A stretch of 64,000 bases of DNA, from the NCBI GenBank assembly GCA_009869945.1, contig WIXG01000064.1:186001-250000 (forward strand), read 5' to 3'. The notes beneath the pieces were generated by a model. The model was not told the origin of the DNA. It saw nothing but the letters and a program-made list of their open reading frames with translations, and made no database searches. Positions 52,401-64,000 of the stretch are shown here, piece by piece (the stretch's first letter is position 1; every line of letters starts with the position of its first letter). The position numbers were made by a program, and so were the translations under genes. Origin of the DNA: Mesaphorura yosii (taxonomy: Eukaryota > Arthropoda > Collembola > Poduromorpha > Tullbergiidae).

Positions 52401-55400
52401 GAAACAATTCTGCACTTTTTGTTTCGTCTCTGCTTGTTTTTGTTGGAACTTCCATATTTAGCACACTCCCAGTGTTTTTGCAATCTTGGTACTTTTTTGT
52501 ATCGCAAAACTTTACAATTCATAACGCTCGAAGCTAAACCAAGCAGGGATTCGTCTCAAGCTGTGTGATGCGCGGGCTGCTCTGATGTGCTGTTAATTAC
52601 ATAATTATACATATTGCCAACGAGCGTAATGCAAATCAGGATGCTCAGCAAAAAACTGGAGTGAAAAAGTGGGCAGAGTAGACGTGCGCTTTGCCAGTTT
52701 ACCAGGTCCAGTTTGTCACATGTTCCAAGCGAGAAGACAGGTTTTTATTTTTGTTTATAATTTGATCTTGAAACTTGAACAAGAACTGACGTAAATGTTA
52801 TGTAAAATTTTTGCCTGTGCTAGCGTAAAGTAACACTGAAGTAACTGATATGTTCGTTATTGCACAAACCTCATAAAAATAGTAGACTTCGAGTTGAGTT
52901 GAGTTATCTCTTTCAATCCGTTTGGCTCTGATGTTAAGCATCACATGCAAATTATGATAAAGAGCGAGTTATGAGCAACGACATTGTACAAAGACTCGAC
53001 TCGCAGTCGCCGCTCGGCAGTGGATGGAATGTTATAACGCGTTGACAACATCAAGCACTGAAATCTTAGACATCCAGACTCCTGATGTAATGTGACAACT
53101 TGACAAGTTGGCTTCTTTTTCTTTTGAACTCACGTAGACGTAGATGCGGCCAGTGGTTACGCTGAAACTTTCCATGATGATTCATAAGTGGAAGATTTCA
53201 TGGAGCATGTAAATTGTATCTGCATAATGTTGGTCAGGGTCACAGTCACGGTTGAAGTATCTCCTGAGTTTTTATGATGTTAGTGTGGCATCCGACTATC
53301 TAGCAACGTGTGGTTTTGTCGGTAGTTTATCGCATGGAAATGGATGTTATTGTCGTCCGTTAATGGAATTATGCAACATAAATTCGCCATCCGCCAGGGC
53401 AAATCCAGAACCCCTGGTGCATGCATGAAGATGGCCCTGACTGGTCGGATCACCAAATCTCTTGTGCATTCATACATTCACGTATTCATGCAACCAACCT
53501 TAACGGGAAATTTTTCTCCAAAATTGCATCATAAACCATGATCTCAATATGAGCCCCTGCCGTAAACCTACTTTATCACTGCCTTTTCTTTGCTTTTTGC
53601 AGGAGAAAGGTGTTGCTGTTCCTCACATCATCTCGGATGCGCCGTCGTATTTCATTCCACCATCTGAAGTAAGTTCCAACGTTTATGGTCAGATTTGATA
53701 TGAGATATGTAACACACTTTGCGTTTGCCTTGCCTTCAAGCTTTTTTCATCCTCGCCATGAGCCATGTCTTAACGAATTCTTTTTATGCGCTCTTCATCT
53801 TCAGATAAAATGATTTCCACCGGGTGCCTGATACCTGGGATTACCTTGCCGCTGCAAAATGATTAAATTGCTACGGATAAACACGCCAAAGTTTATGATG
53901 CCTTTCCTTTCCCCCCTTTTCTCGCTCTACTTAAACCTCTTCCTGTGCTTGGATGTTCATTTATCGGCGCTTCAGCTTCAGCCTCAGAGCGTGGCAGTTT
54001 TGGAGCTTGGGAGCTTTTAGGCGTGAAATGAACATTACATTGCAAAATTAGGTTACTCGGTGCATTCTACCTTGATCGACTGAACGAAGGATCACTAGCT
54101 GGCTCAGTGCCATGACCATCAGTTCAGGCTTCGAGCACCCGCTTATTTCCATAAGTGCATGAAATTACTTTCCTAGAAAAAGACGTTCGAGATAAAGTCA
54201 ACTGCTTCTTAACAAAGACTTTAGTGAGTGTGAGCATGTTATTTTTACATTGGAAGAGAATAAAAATCCTTGAGCTTGGGCTTGGCATTAAACAACACTT
54301 GAAGAAGTTGCACTTTTTGTTTTCGTATCATTTTCTATATTTTTTGTTAACCTTGCCATGATTCTTTCTTCTCTTCTCATTTGCTCTGTATTTTTTCAAC
54401 CATCCAACCGTGTTACCCTCATCATTATCGTCACAGGAGTCGAGTACTCTTGTAGAGTGTTGAGTAGACTAATATATCCCAAGAAACATTCGTAAGCATT
54501 CGTGCCTTGTAACACATATCCCAAGCCTTGATAAACTAATTTACCGTTTTTTCTTACTGTCATGTTGGGGCTGTATCAATTTTTATGTCAGTGTGCCACT
54601 ATTCTTCTTCATAAATTTTTTTACTATAAAAATCGTTATAATCTCACTCAGCTCCGAGAGCTCCCAGCTCTGGTTTGACATTTCCATGGTCCGTTAAAAT
54701 CAAGCTGGCTTTGCATGACTCTCATCACTCGAGCAGTGTGAGTCAGGAAGTAAACATAGCGTCATGAGCAATAGCTGCAGATAGTTGCTTAATCAGAAAT
54801 GCAAGCAAGAGCTACCCACTGATTAATTAGCAGGGCTGGCATTAATGTTTTCAATGGATACGTTGTAGTTATGTTCTGGGTGTTCTCAGCTTCAGCTTTT
54901 TACGCTCAGCTTTTTGGTACCTCGTCCTGCAAGCTGCAAGCCTTTCTATCTTCACCATTCTCCACAGGAAGCCCATTTCCCTGGGAGTCGGTCCACCACT
55001 TCTGATGTTGCACTTGATAATTGTTTTGCTGTGCCCGGTTTTTCTTCAGACCTGAAACAAAGGGTCAGGTCCAGCGTAAAGACTGTACCCTTCAAAAACC
55101 CAGGGACTGCTGCCCGGGCAGGCCAGTGCACAATGCTGATTTACATCTTTTACATTGAGGAAGGGATACAATTACTCGACAACAATCATCTGACTTCGTG
55201 CAAGGAACGGAATAAATTGTCCCTTGCTTGATGCTACTGCCCATCATGCGTACATTTGTGCAAGACGCGCTCAGCTCAGGAGTGAACCTGTTCGATTTGT
55301 GGCAGGCCCATGACAGTTGCGTCGAGTGAGCCTTTTTAACGTGCACACAGTGCACAGCACCAAGCGCAGGTGCCTTGAAATGAAAATGAAATCTGAACTA

Positions 55401-58400
55401 ACCTAGGCTACAAGGGTTTGCTTTAATATTTGTTCACGCAGATGTAACAGCCATTACGTCGTCCCTGGAAAAATTGATATGATAATGGATTTCAAGCTAC
55501 AAGTGTAGCCCAGCAGCAGTTACGTAATAGCAAGAACTTCATTCTCATAATCCTGCGTATTTAAGACAGGCACCGTTCCTCGCACTGAACTGTGGCTGTC
55601 ACTGAGCGCGTACGATTTGTCCGATTATTCTCCTGCTCTGCCAGATTCCCTCAATAAACAATGACCTTCCACATACAGTGCGTAAAGTTGAAATAGGCCA
55701 TTCAAATTTTTGGCGATTTCATGAAGAAAAGTTGACAAGTCGATGCTATATGTATGGCGGTATGTATGTATGTAACCAATTCGAATTGTTGGCCAATGTG
55801 TTCCAGACAGTCTGCCAACTGACGTTCAGGTCCAAATTTGCTTGAATGCGCAGGACACGGATTTATTACTGGCCTCCTTGAATAATTTGCGTTTCGTCCG
55901 TTCATTTAACTTACGTTTTTCGCCGTAGTTTTCTTGGTTTTTCAAGTAGTTTTGCACAGTTTTCTTGATCTCTTCACGTTTCGAGCAATTGCGGAGATGC
56001 TGTGACCGACATCGGCTAAAGTTTGCATTTGAGTAGCCTCAGTCAGCGTTAGCTTTTTGCCGCGTCCCATGGTTCACCAAATTTCGCCAAAGTTGGCCTT
56101 AACTTGTTCATAGACTCATTAAAAATACAAATATTTCCAACATGTTGCCAGCTGTGTACTTTAGCGGTAGCTGGCACCATTTTCTGAACATAGGCTATTC
56201 CAGCTTGACAAAATTCAAGGACCATTTTGTTCCTTTGTGTACCGCATCGCAGCATGTATGTTCCTGATCGGGCTTTCATTGTGTCATTTAATTGCGGAGA
56301 CCAATGAACAATTGTTTCCTATCTCCCCCTCCCAAATCTCAACTGCTTTACCATGTTATCTCGACTTCTTTAGGGTGAGCTATTTCAACTTTATGCACTG
56401 TAAGTGTCAAATGTAATGAGAAAGGTTAAATTCGAAGCAGCGGTGGAGTAACTGTGAGCACAAATTCTTACAAACAAGAAACCACACGTCGAAACCAACG
56501 TAACCACGTCGATGTCGGGATCGGGAAAAGAAGTCTTGTCGTTGCCAGCTTTTGCTATATGACAAATGCAACTACAGTTGCAAACCATTGTTACTGCGTT
56601 TCGTGGCCCGTAAAATATTAGACTTCAGAATTGATTGGTAAAATCATGTTGGGAAGCCCACAAACTTGACAGTGAATGTGAAAGCAAATTCGTTCTCAGA
56701 TCACCAGGCTCATTTTGCTCTTAGCTGTTAATGCAGTACAATGATAAATGTGAAGCGAAAATGAGTCTCGAGTGCTCTGTTATTATTTTGAGAAATTGTA
56801 AAATGTGGGGCAACAGTTTTAAGTTACGAGCAGGCAAGCACATGTAGAAATTATTTCTGCTTACAGCAATGCTGCACGGGCATTTGTTCTACATCTGATT
56901 TCACATTTTTGAAGTTAATTGAGACTGCAGACAGATGACTATCTTTTTCAATGCAATGTAGTAAGGCTTAGTGCGTTCGAGCCAAGCATCTGTAAAGATT
57001 TCGTGGGCAGAAACACGCGAATTTTGCCAGCATTTATATATTCGCAGATGTAAGTAATCAAATGGGCGGTTGAAAGCGAATCCATAAATCCACAGTTTGT
57101 TAAAGCTGTAATTATGGCCTGTAGCCTGCACGTAATGAGAATGAAAATTAATTACCAGATTGAAACCGACATGAAGGAGGAAATTAGTGAGGCGAAATAG
57201 GAGTATTGATTCACGGAATTGTTGTTAGAACTTGAATGAGTTTAGTTAGAAGTAATTGTCCTTGCCTTCCTTCCTTAGACTGAACAAGACAGAGTCGAAT
57301 ACATTTGGGATGAAGGTAGCAAATAACAAGAGGTTTTGTTTACCATTAAATGTTTAATGAGCGATTCTCGCCTTGCAAGTTCCACGAAGCTCCAGCTTAG
57401 GATATGATCGTAGAATTTCGACGTGGTAAGTATTTGAAATTTTCGAATCCGCCATTTATTAAGAAACTGGTTTCATGATTCTAGGAAATTGATAGACACA
57501 CTTGGCCACCTGTTGCAACTAAACTAATTGGTAAACTACCATTTAAAAGATTACGATGATGTGCATTGATCGTCAAAAGTCTCGTATCTTAAAGTGTATT
57601 GCAATCGGACAAGGATGAATTGCGTGTGTCGAATTTCCCTGATCTCGAAAATTGTTTTTCTCAGGAATCAAAATGATTCAGTGCATGCAAAATCAAGTAA
57701 ACAGATAACAATGGCAGTCTTCGACTTTGTTCTGTGCCTGTTTGCTCAACATCTCAATGCGTCTCGTGTAACTCTGAGCGTGAAATTGCCGCTGTTTGTG
57801 TTATTGCAGTTTATTGAGACAATCATTCACTGTAATGAGGCAAAATGTAACAAAGGAAATTGGTTTCAGTTGCAGCACAAAATACAGCATACAGTCGTGT
57901 TTTTGTGAGCATGTTCCTTAGCAATTTGAAACAACAAAGCTCACGACGACGAAAGAGATTTGCTACTGCTGCATGCGTCTGTTTGCACATTCAGTTCAAG
58001 GTAAATCGTAACTTTTTATTGGTCGAATAGTTCATCAATCCATGCAAATTACAACTAAGGTCTTTTGCAAGCAAAATAGTTTTTATCAGTGCATGCAAAA
58101 ACACAGACAAAATGAGTTACGAGCATGTGACTTATTTTCATGGGTCGTCGCAGAAATAATTTACTTTTGCGATATTTTCATATGGAAATCACACAGCGTA
58201 AAGTGCTAGCTGTAGGAATGTAATACCCAATAAGTTGCAAAGAGCGTTCGTGATTCTAAGTTGGGCATGAAACCAGCAAGCCACCGTAGAATTATATCAC
58301 GCGTATAGATTAGCATATGCTAATCTACACGCGATCTCTGTGCTCGGTACTTTGTATCCAGTATCAAGTATTAACCATCACCATTTGCCGCATATTTACG

Positions 58401-59071
58401 AAGCTGAAGCAAAACTGAATTGAAGTACATTTGCAATTAAGTCTACGTCACTCGACCTTGACCCAGAGACGACAGTCGCTGCTGCTATGCTGCGTCGACT
58501 CGACTTGTTTGCTCAACGTGAATCATGGCAACATGAATAGACAGACACCAGCAGTGTGGCATCGATGGCATGTTTCAACCCTTCCTCCCCTCAACATTAT
58601 GCTTAATCAACCATTTAGCATTCCAGCCAAATCACACTCTTCTCTATTCAAAGTCACTTCTGAAATGTAGCTCTGCGCTTCACCTGATCGATGTCACCTT
58701 CCATTAGAATTGTATATAATTTTTACTGATCATTGGCGATAGGACAATCACCATCTTTGATTTGCGTCTGTATTCTTGAGTTTCCAGTTCGTATTTGTCA
58801 AAAAATGGACAACTTAAATCCAGACGTAATGTCTGTTTCAAGATTATGTTCATTTAATGAAGAATGCGATTAATTATAGTGATGTCTTAATTAATTTCAG
58901 TATGTGCTACCAAGCATAATCAGATCTTCGCCTCCCGCAAGCCAAAGGTTTGATGATTCGATTACGGAAGCTCCTGCAGCCGGCAATGCACCAGATTCCC
59001 CCAAGCACTCAATCATAATCAGTTCAGACGGCGACTCCTCTTCGGCGGAAACATCCTTCAGGAACAAAATG
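49461..59071 (+). CDS. unidentified multi-exon gene, partial (three main exons)
   Basis: I do not recognise this protein. Three exons are supported: about 49461-49854, 53603-53668 and 58901-59071. The two later acceptors are strong (GCTTTTTGCAG, TTAATTTCAG) and the three donors good (GTAATG, GTAAGT, GTGAGT). All resolved boundaries are phase 0, so the three read as one chain. Exon one has amphipathic, helical-repeat-like segments (WLRFILEFWCKFDTL, SLRETMEKLYQL, HLVNILRLTIDCPFAEIRQL) around a Gly/Gln-rich loop, suggestive of an alpha-solenoid scaffold. Exon two encodes EKGVAVPHIISDAP and YFIPPSE. Exon three begins YVLPSIIRSSPP and is Ser-rich and acidic (SPKHSIIISSDGDSSS), probably disordered. 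No stop follows, so the gene should continue, probably past 64000. The 5' edge is uncertain: the frame is open only from 49447, has no ATG before 49570, and the AG at 49459-49460 is a weak acceptor. Introns are 3.7 and 5.2 kb, much larger than in the other genes. Confidence 0.65.
50245..50409 (+). CDS. candidate alternative or terminal exon of the unassigned gene
   Basis: The acceptor TTTAATTTTAG ends at 50244. The frame is open for 54 codons in phase 0, the phase required after the exon ending at 49854, and then reads TAA. The peptide (GQALVKFAVSYQESCLLCS... ending VEMENY) looks protein-like. If used with its stop, it would give a short C-terminal isoform; a weak phase-0 donor (CAA|GTTGAG) could instead continue to the next exon. 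No close poly(A) signal was seen. Confidence 0.35.
   Translation, partial: GQALVKFAVSYQESCLLCSYVFHEQLISFQVEENEADNLQLLTSTISQVEMENY
54968..55075 (+). CDS. candidate cassette exon of the unassigned gene
   Basis: A strong acceptor (CTTCACCATTCTCCACAG, ending 54967) and a GTAAAG donor at 55076 bound 36 codons in phase 0/0, matching the other exons of this gene. The peptide contains HFPGSRSTTSDVALDN and LKQRVRSS. The frame stays open beyond the donor to 55231, so the 3' boundary is a choice. Confidence 0.35.
55746..56070 (-). mobile_element. decayed Tc1/mariner transposase N-terminus
   Basis: Reading down from ATG 56070, the sequence encodes MGRGKKLTLTEATQM, then the helix-turn-helix GHSISAIARNVKRSR. 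A one-base frameshift near 55960 separates this from TVQNYLKNQENYG, and a second near 55833 separates KEASNKSVSCAFKQ from DLNVSWQTVWNTLANN. A stop follows at 55748-55746. These are the two paired-type helix-turn-helix units at the start of Tc1/mariner transposases. The catalytic DDE part is absent and no terminal inverted repeats were identified. It is antisense within an intron of the unassigned gene and is non-functional. Confidence 0.85.
55760..55774. repeat. TATG tetranucleotide repeat
   Basis: GTATGTATGTATGTA lies at the broken end of the Tc1/mariner relic. Expansion of this microsatellite may have contributed to loss of the rest of the element. Confidence 0.8.
58300..58333. repeat. 34-bp palindrome with one mismatch
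   Basis: Centred between 58316 and 58317: CGCGTATAGATTAGCAT followed directly by ATGCTAATCTACACGCG. Sixteen of seventeen positions pair, with A58305 against C58328 the only mismatch, and there is no spacer. It lies about 570 bp before the exon at 58901. Confidence 0.9.
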
Positions 59072-62000
59072 GTGAGTGATCTTGCTTGTTTTCAATTGCT
59101 TTATACAAAGAGCGTGCTGACGCTGATTAGGATTTTCAAAGACTCTTGTTGTGTCTTACCATTTTGTTAGAGGCATATACATCCATAATTTGAAAACTTG
59201 TCCATCATTGCAATTCAGACTAGGTGCTCATGTTTTTGTCACTCTTCAGCCTAAAATTGATTTACAGCCATTAATTAATTTATTATTCTGTGCGTGTAGC
59301 TGACACTTTTGGTGTTTGCTGATTATAATATTTGGCAGACGCATGGCGCATGATACACAACACTACTTCTGTGCACTGTGTCAAGATCATCTTATGCAAC
59401 CAGACAAGACAGGCTGAGACAGTTGAATTCAAATCCACGTACCGACTGTGGCGTCATTGTCATATTTACTATTGGCCATACCACACATCCTGCTCATTGA
59501 TACCTCTTCTACCGCCTGAGTGGATGCTAATAAGCTGTTTGAAGTGTGTGTGCTAATTATGTAGGTTTTTAGCAATTAATCAGCTTTCGCAGGCGTGCAC
59601 GAGAGATGGACTGCGAGTGCGGCTGCCCAGAATAGCAATTCGTATGCAAATTGAGTAAACAATTGATGTACTCGCTAATTTGTATTTGTACATTGTGCAA
59701 GAAACGCTAAAATATTCCTACATCCCGATAGGACCCAGAAGCCAAAGTGAATTAGAGCCATATGGTTTCCTTCTGGCTGCTGTTAATAGATATGATGTAA
59801 ACATTGACGCACAAGTGTGCAAATAGCAACGGCAAGAGAAAGAAGTTTCCAGGCTCAGGTTTTGTGCCAATTTTTTATTTGTCAAAATGTTAAATGTGAA
59901 TCGGTGATACGCTTGATCTGCAGTGAAGGTCAATCATGTCCAAGAACAGCTTTCTACTTTCATGTGTCCCCAGATGCTGGTGCCTTGCTTGAACTGCACG
60001 TCTTGAGTATTGATGTCGGCCGTTTGCGAAATGCGAACGTCCAGCCTATTTTTCTCAGCTCTTGTGACTCACCTTTGACACTGGAATGAAAACAACATGA
60101 TACACACACGCAAACGTTCACGACACGGCATGATAATTATCACTGCATTTGCACATGTGACTGGAGTTTCTTTAGTGTCGTGGTCGTGGTCAGATAAGAC
60201 CAGCACCATTGCAATTAACATTACATCACTGTGGCCAGGGAAGGTTAGAATGAATGATGCAAGTTTCATCAAGGTTACGTTACATTGCCAGAAAATACCA
60301 GCAGGATCGAACCTGATTGGCACTTGAACTTTGGTGATACGGTCTAAGATTTGATTGACAGCAGTTTACGTTCAGGCTGATCTTGTCTTTTTCAAGGCAG
60401 AGAACCGCTGCAGTGAAACTAAAATCGTTAAATTGACGAGAACTTGAAGTCTGCAAAAGAATTTTAAATTATATGTCGTCTGGGAAGACCCTCCACAGAA
60501 GAGGAAACTTCTAGAGCTAAGAATGACAAAATTCGGCCATGCAATGTCATATCTTATCTCATGGCACATATAAAAGTAAATAAGCTGGGCAAGATAGCAT
60601 TTCAATGCAATGACAGCCGCATAAATAAATGCCATGAGTAACAAACCGAAGTATTTTTGTATTCGAAAACAAAAATTGACTTATTATTCAATGCATCTGG
60701 CGTATTCGGAGCGGATGTAAATATCCATCCGTACTATTAAACCAGACTCAAGCTCGAGTCCTTAGAAAACTTCCAGACTCAAATATAAAGTCTGGGCTTG
60801 GCTTAATTAATCATGTGCTGCGGTTGCAACTTTCAGATCGGCCTTGGATCTCGCTCGCTCGTTTGTGGTGCGGGATTTTCAATTGGAAAGTTTACCTTTA
60901 CGTCATCACCTCAACTGATTCGATCGATGCATGTGTACAGGAAATCTTTGAAGTACACCACAATCGAGAAGCCCAAAAGAACAATACAGTGTTTGTGACA
61001 AACTTGTTTTCAATTTTCCAGTGCCTGAATCATTCCAAGTGCGGTTTTCTGTTAACCTAAGCTCAAGTGAATTTATGAATCATGATACGGTTTTGTTTAC
61101 GTATACTGACTGAGTACATACTGGGCTGGGATTCGCATTCCTCCATGGGGCATGCAAAATGCTAATTAACGAGTAAACACCGCATGGCTCACGGTGCTCG
61201 CTAGGTTGCGTTTCTGAAGTGACTAATGAGAATCGGTTTATAAATACCCGAATGTAAATCCAATGGCAATGATAGACCAAGACCACATTTCGAGTGGTGG
61301 TGTGATACTGACGGTGATTTTTCGTTACTCGATACATCTGCGAATGACGTTAGTTGGTTTTATGATCTATTATTTGCACAAGTAATGCATACTCGTGCTG
61401 CAGTGCAAGATTGCAATTTTAATGACTTGCGTTATGTTGGCAGGGTGGGAGCTGCCACTGCTGATGCAAATAGCAAATGAGTGTCGGCTGTTGGGTGTCT
61501 AGTTGTACTACTGCCGCGATATGAAACATGTTTATTCGAACGGACAGGAAATCATCTTCTTCCGTTAAAACATCTCCCCATTTCAGATACTCTAAACAAA
61601 TAGCAGAGAGAGTGCGAGTGCATGGGCCGTCCTACTTTTACTTCTGCTACACTGCTTGTTTACTTGTACTGTACCTTTCTATTTAAGATTGTGAAGAGAT
61701 AGGCACGAGAGTTATTTGAGCCTGTCCTGGATAATGACCGGATTATTAAAGAGCCAGCCCGGTCGCCCATCGCCCTTGTGCTTTGCTCTAATTCTCCGGT
61801 GTTCAGAAACTGGAAACGGAACTCGTTTAATTTGACTTAATATCCCCTGTATGCCCATTGCTCATATAATTAAGCAGCAACGAAGCACGCTGTTGGAAAT
61901 GAATCGAATTGAGACGGTTTCAGATGATGATCACGATCACAATTTGCATTCACGACACAAACAGCGTGCACGCGCAGGCTTCCAGTGCCTGCATCCGGTT

Positions 62001-64000
62001 TCACTCGTTTCATTCCACCGTGCGCTCCTATCTTTGCGGCGCCTGCCATTTTGTTGTTTTCGTGCTCGCTCACAAGACGTAAACTACAAACTCGGGTTTA
62101 TGTGCTTTTATCATGAGATTAGCTCATTAGCATTGGAAATAAATTCAGATTGGGAAATAAAACTTTTATTTTATTCCGAGGGTTGGCTGGCACTTCTCGT
62201 TTTATGAGCGTTGCAGGATGGGTTGGACCGTGAATTAAAACATTAGGTGGTAATGTATTTGCAGCGCTGTGGTGGTGAAGCTATTTATACCATGCTGTAT
62301 GCATTCAACAAATTAAATTAACCTCGATTCATTATGTGCTTCACGCTCCTTTCCGCACTCGCTGCTCATTCACTTGAAACTACGACAAGCCATTAATTTT
62401 TTACTGCTTCGGGATTTAAGCTACATTAAAGTCCATTTGTTTTTACATTTGCGGGTTTATGACTCCCGGCAACGCATTAGAAGCAGCCCAGATTCAGAGC
62501 TCGATCACAAATGGCAAGTGGTGGATCTGAGTTCTGACTGGAGTTCTTTGTTCATGCAGCGACTGTGAATAGAACGGAACAAGGAAGTAGAGAGAAAAGA
62601 ATCCGAAATGGATAGAAATTCCCGACCACCCTTAATTCCATTTTCATTATGGCATGGCTTTCGATTCGATTTTTCTGCACTCGTTATTTGCTTTTGAATG
62701 GTGCAGCAGCAGCAGCCGCCTGCCAGATTCTCTTACTCGGCTCGATCGCTGTTTGTGTTCATGTTGCACAATGCAGGCAGGCAGAAATAGGAAAGACACC
62801 AGCTTTCACTTTTCCATGTGTGCAGGATACAGGCTGTCGCTGTTGCTGAGTAGGGTGAAGGAAGTTAAAAGGATCGTACCATCGAACCAACGGAAAAGGT
62901 TGCCGTTTTGCCCAGTAACTTTCCGTTGGCATCAAGTATGCGCATTGCAGGCAGGCTTTCTTTGTGCTCGCTGCATTTCCATCCGCACGCTTATTATTAA
63001 AAATGTATTTTCGAGCCAGCAGCAGCACAACAGCAGGGGAAAGATGAAAAGGAAATGAACTGAGGTTGTTTACGACTTTTTCGATATTTTTTATGTTTAT
63101 TGTCGGGCACTTGAGAACCTATTTTTCTGGTTTCGTGTACATGACTGCGGTGGTGCAATCGCGATGAATTCGCTTTCGTATTCACAAGGTATTGAATGTG
63201 AATGATGATGAAGATGCTCTTTCTCTGGTCTTAACAATTGATTCCAGTTAAGCTAATGCCGGTGTGCAAAGGTTAAAAGAAGAATCTCATATCGCCAGTC
63301 CGAACTTGGTAAATGGTTCCATCCAAATTGCGGAAGGCACAGCAGAGCGTAAGAAGATGTTGATAACAAATTAGCAGACTTTGACACGCTGTTTGTTATT
63401 CTACCGAGAAACACAATAGTGGCATTAGTGCTTTGTCATTTGGGATTCTCAGGAAAATATTGCAACTGAAAAATCCTCATGCATGGGCACTTTTGTTTGT
63501 TTGACCGCGCTGCCTTTCGTCGTGCTTCATTTGTTGTTTGCCTTTCGCTCTGCTCATAAAGTAAAATGGCATGCTTCAACAATGCTGTTGTGTAATTGCA
63601 AGATAGCTTGTCTTGATAATGCTTGCATTGCTCGGCAAATAACAGCCGGCTGGCTTGACTGCCATTACACGTGCAAATAAGACGACGGGTTTGCTATCGG
63701 CCATGGTCAGAGCTCGTTTGCTCGTCGTTGTTTGCTTTTGCTCGCACTTTCCTCACCACACCAGGCAGCCCATCGATTCATCATGCCTCACAAAAAGTTG
63801 ACAGAATTCGTGTCTCGAGTCCGATAATGAACGAGCAGAATTCCAAGTAAGCAGGTAAGCTGAGCCTGAATTCACAAAGAAGAGAGTGCTGATGAATTAC
63901 GAACCCAATTCCTTTTCTGCTGTTGAAATAACAGAGAAGTGCAATTCTGAAATGGTTCTTTGCTTTGCTGTTTCGTGCCGTACCGGCCGGCGTTTTGTTG
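59072..64000 (+). other. probable intron of the unassigned gene, nothing else supported
   Basis: The exon ending at 59071 has a good donor but I found no convincing downstream exon before the window ends. Open frames here (for example 61851-62207 and 62654-63058 on +) have no family features. Acceptor-like sites occur, such as TCAATTTTCCAG near 61021, but lead into stops within a few codons. The gene presumably resumes to the right. Confidence 0.45.

Noticed and set aside
49461-59071. Assignment of the unassigned gene to UNC79 or another large HEAT-repeat protein
   Set aside because: Only a vague resemblance in the acidic serine stretch and helical character; no alignable run of residues, so no name is given.
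62654-63058. 134-codon frame on +
   Set aside because: Overlaps open frames on both strands and has no protein-family feature or splice context tying it to the unassigned gene.

Overview
This window is animal nuclear DNA. It holds sparse protein-coding genes interrupted by GT..AG introns, AATAAA-type poly(A) signals and long AT-rich noncoding stretches, with no bacterial-style operons. The gene content (a GDAP2-type macro plus CRAL-TRIO protein, a single TENT5/FAM46 enzyme, and a TAB2/3-type zinc-finger adaptor) fits an invertebrate, most likely an arthropod or other ecdysozoan. I cannot name the species. Four genes can be supported. Their exons were assembled by hand from reading frame, splice sites, phase and family similarity.

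Layout. (1) 167-3745 (+): the last six coding exons of a GDAP2 ortholog, whose 5' end lies left of the window. (2) About 4.2-38.0 kb: a 34-kb stretch with no gene I can support, made of unique-looking AT-rich sequence with scattered simple repeats and small palindromes. (3) 38036-41732 (+): a complete nine-coding-exon TENT5 (FAM46) non-canonical poly(A) polymerase of about 718 residues. It has a Ser/Cys-rich insertion inside the nucleotidyltransferase core and a long Asn/Gln- and Ser/Thr-rich tail. (4) 43991-46845 (-): a TAB2/TAB3-like adaptor in five coding exons, with a low-complexity N-terminal part, a coiled coil and a C-terminal NZF ubiquitin-binding zinc finger. It has no recognisable CUE domain and is convergent with TENT5. 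(5) About 49.46 kb to beyond 59.07 kb (+): a large-intron gene I cannot identify. Three exons are well supported, all in phase 0, and three more are possible. It is divergent from the TAB2-like gene and probably continues past the right edge. One of its introns carries a decayed antisense Tc1/mariner transposase and another stretch carries a 34-bp near-perfect palindrome.

How the genes relate. TENT5 enzymes stabilise mRNAs for secreted proteins, including innate-immune ones, and TAB2/3 adaptors recruit TAK1 to ubiquitin chains in innate-immune signalling. Having them tail-to-tail is suggestive but may be chance. I found no CRISPR array, rRNA, convincing intact tRNA, or clearly undescribed multi-gene system. 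The most unusual features are the TENT5 architecture, the TAB2-like protein without a CUE domain, and the unassigned gene.
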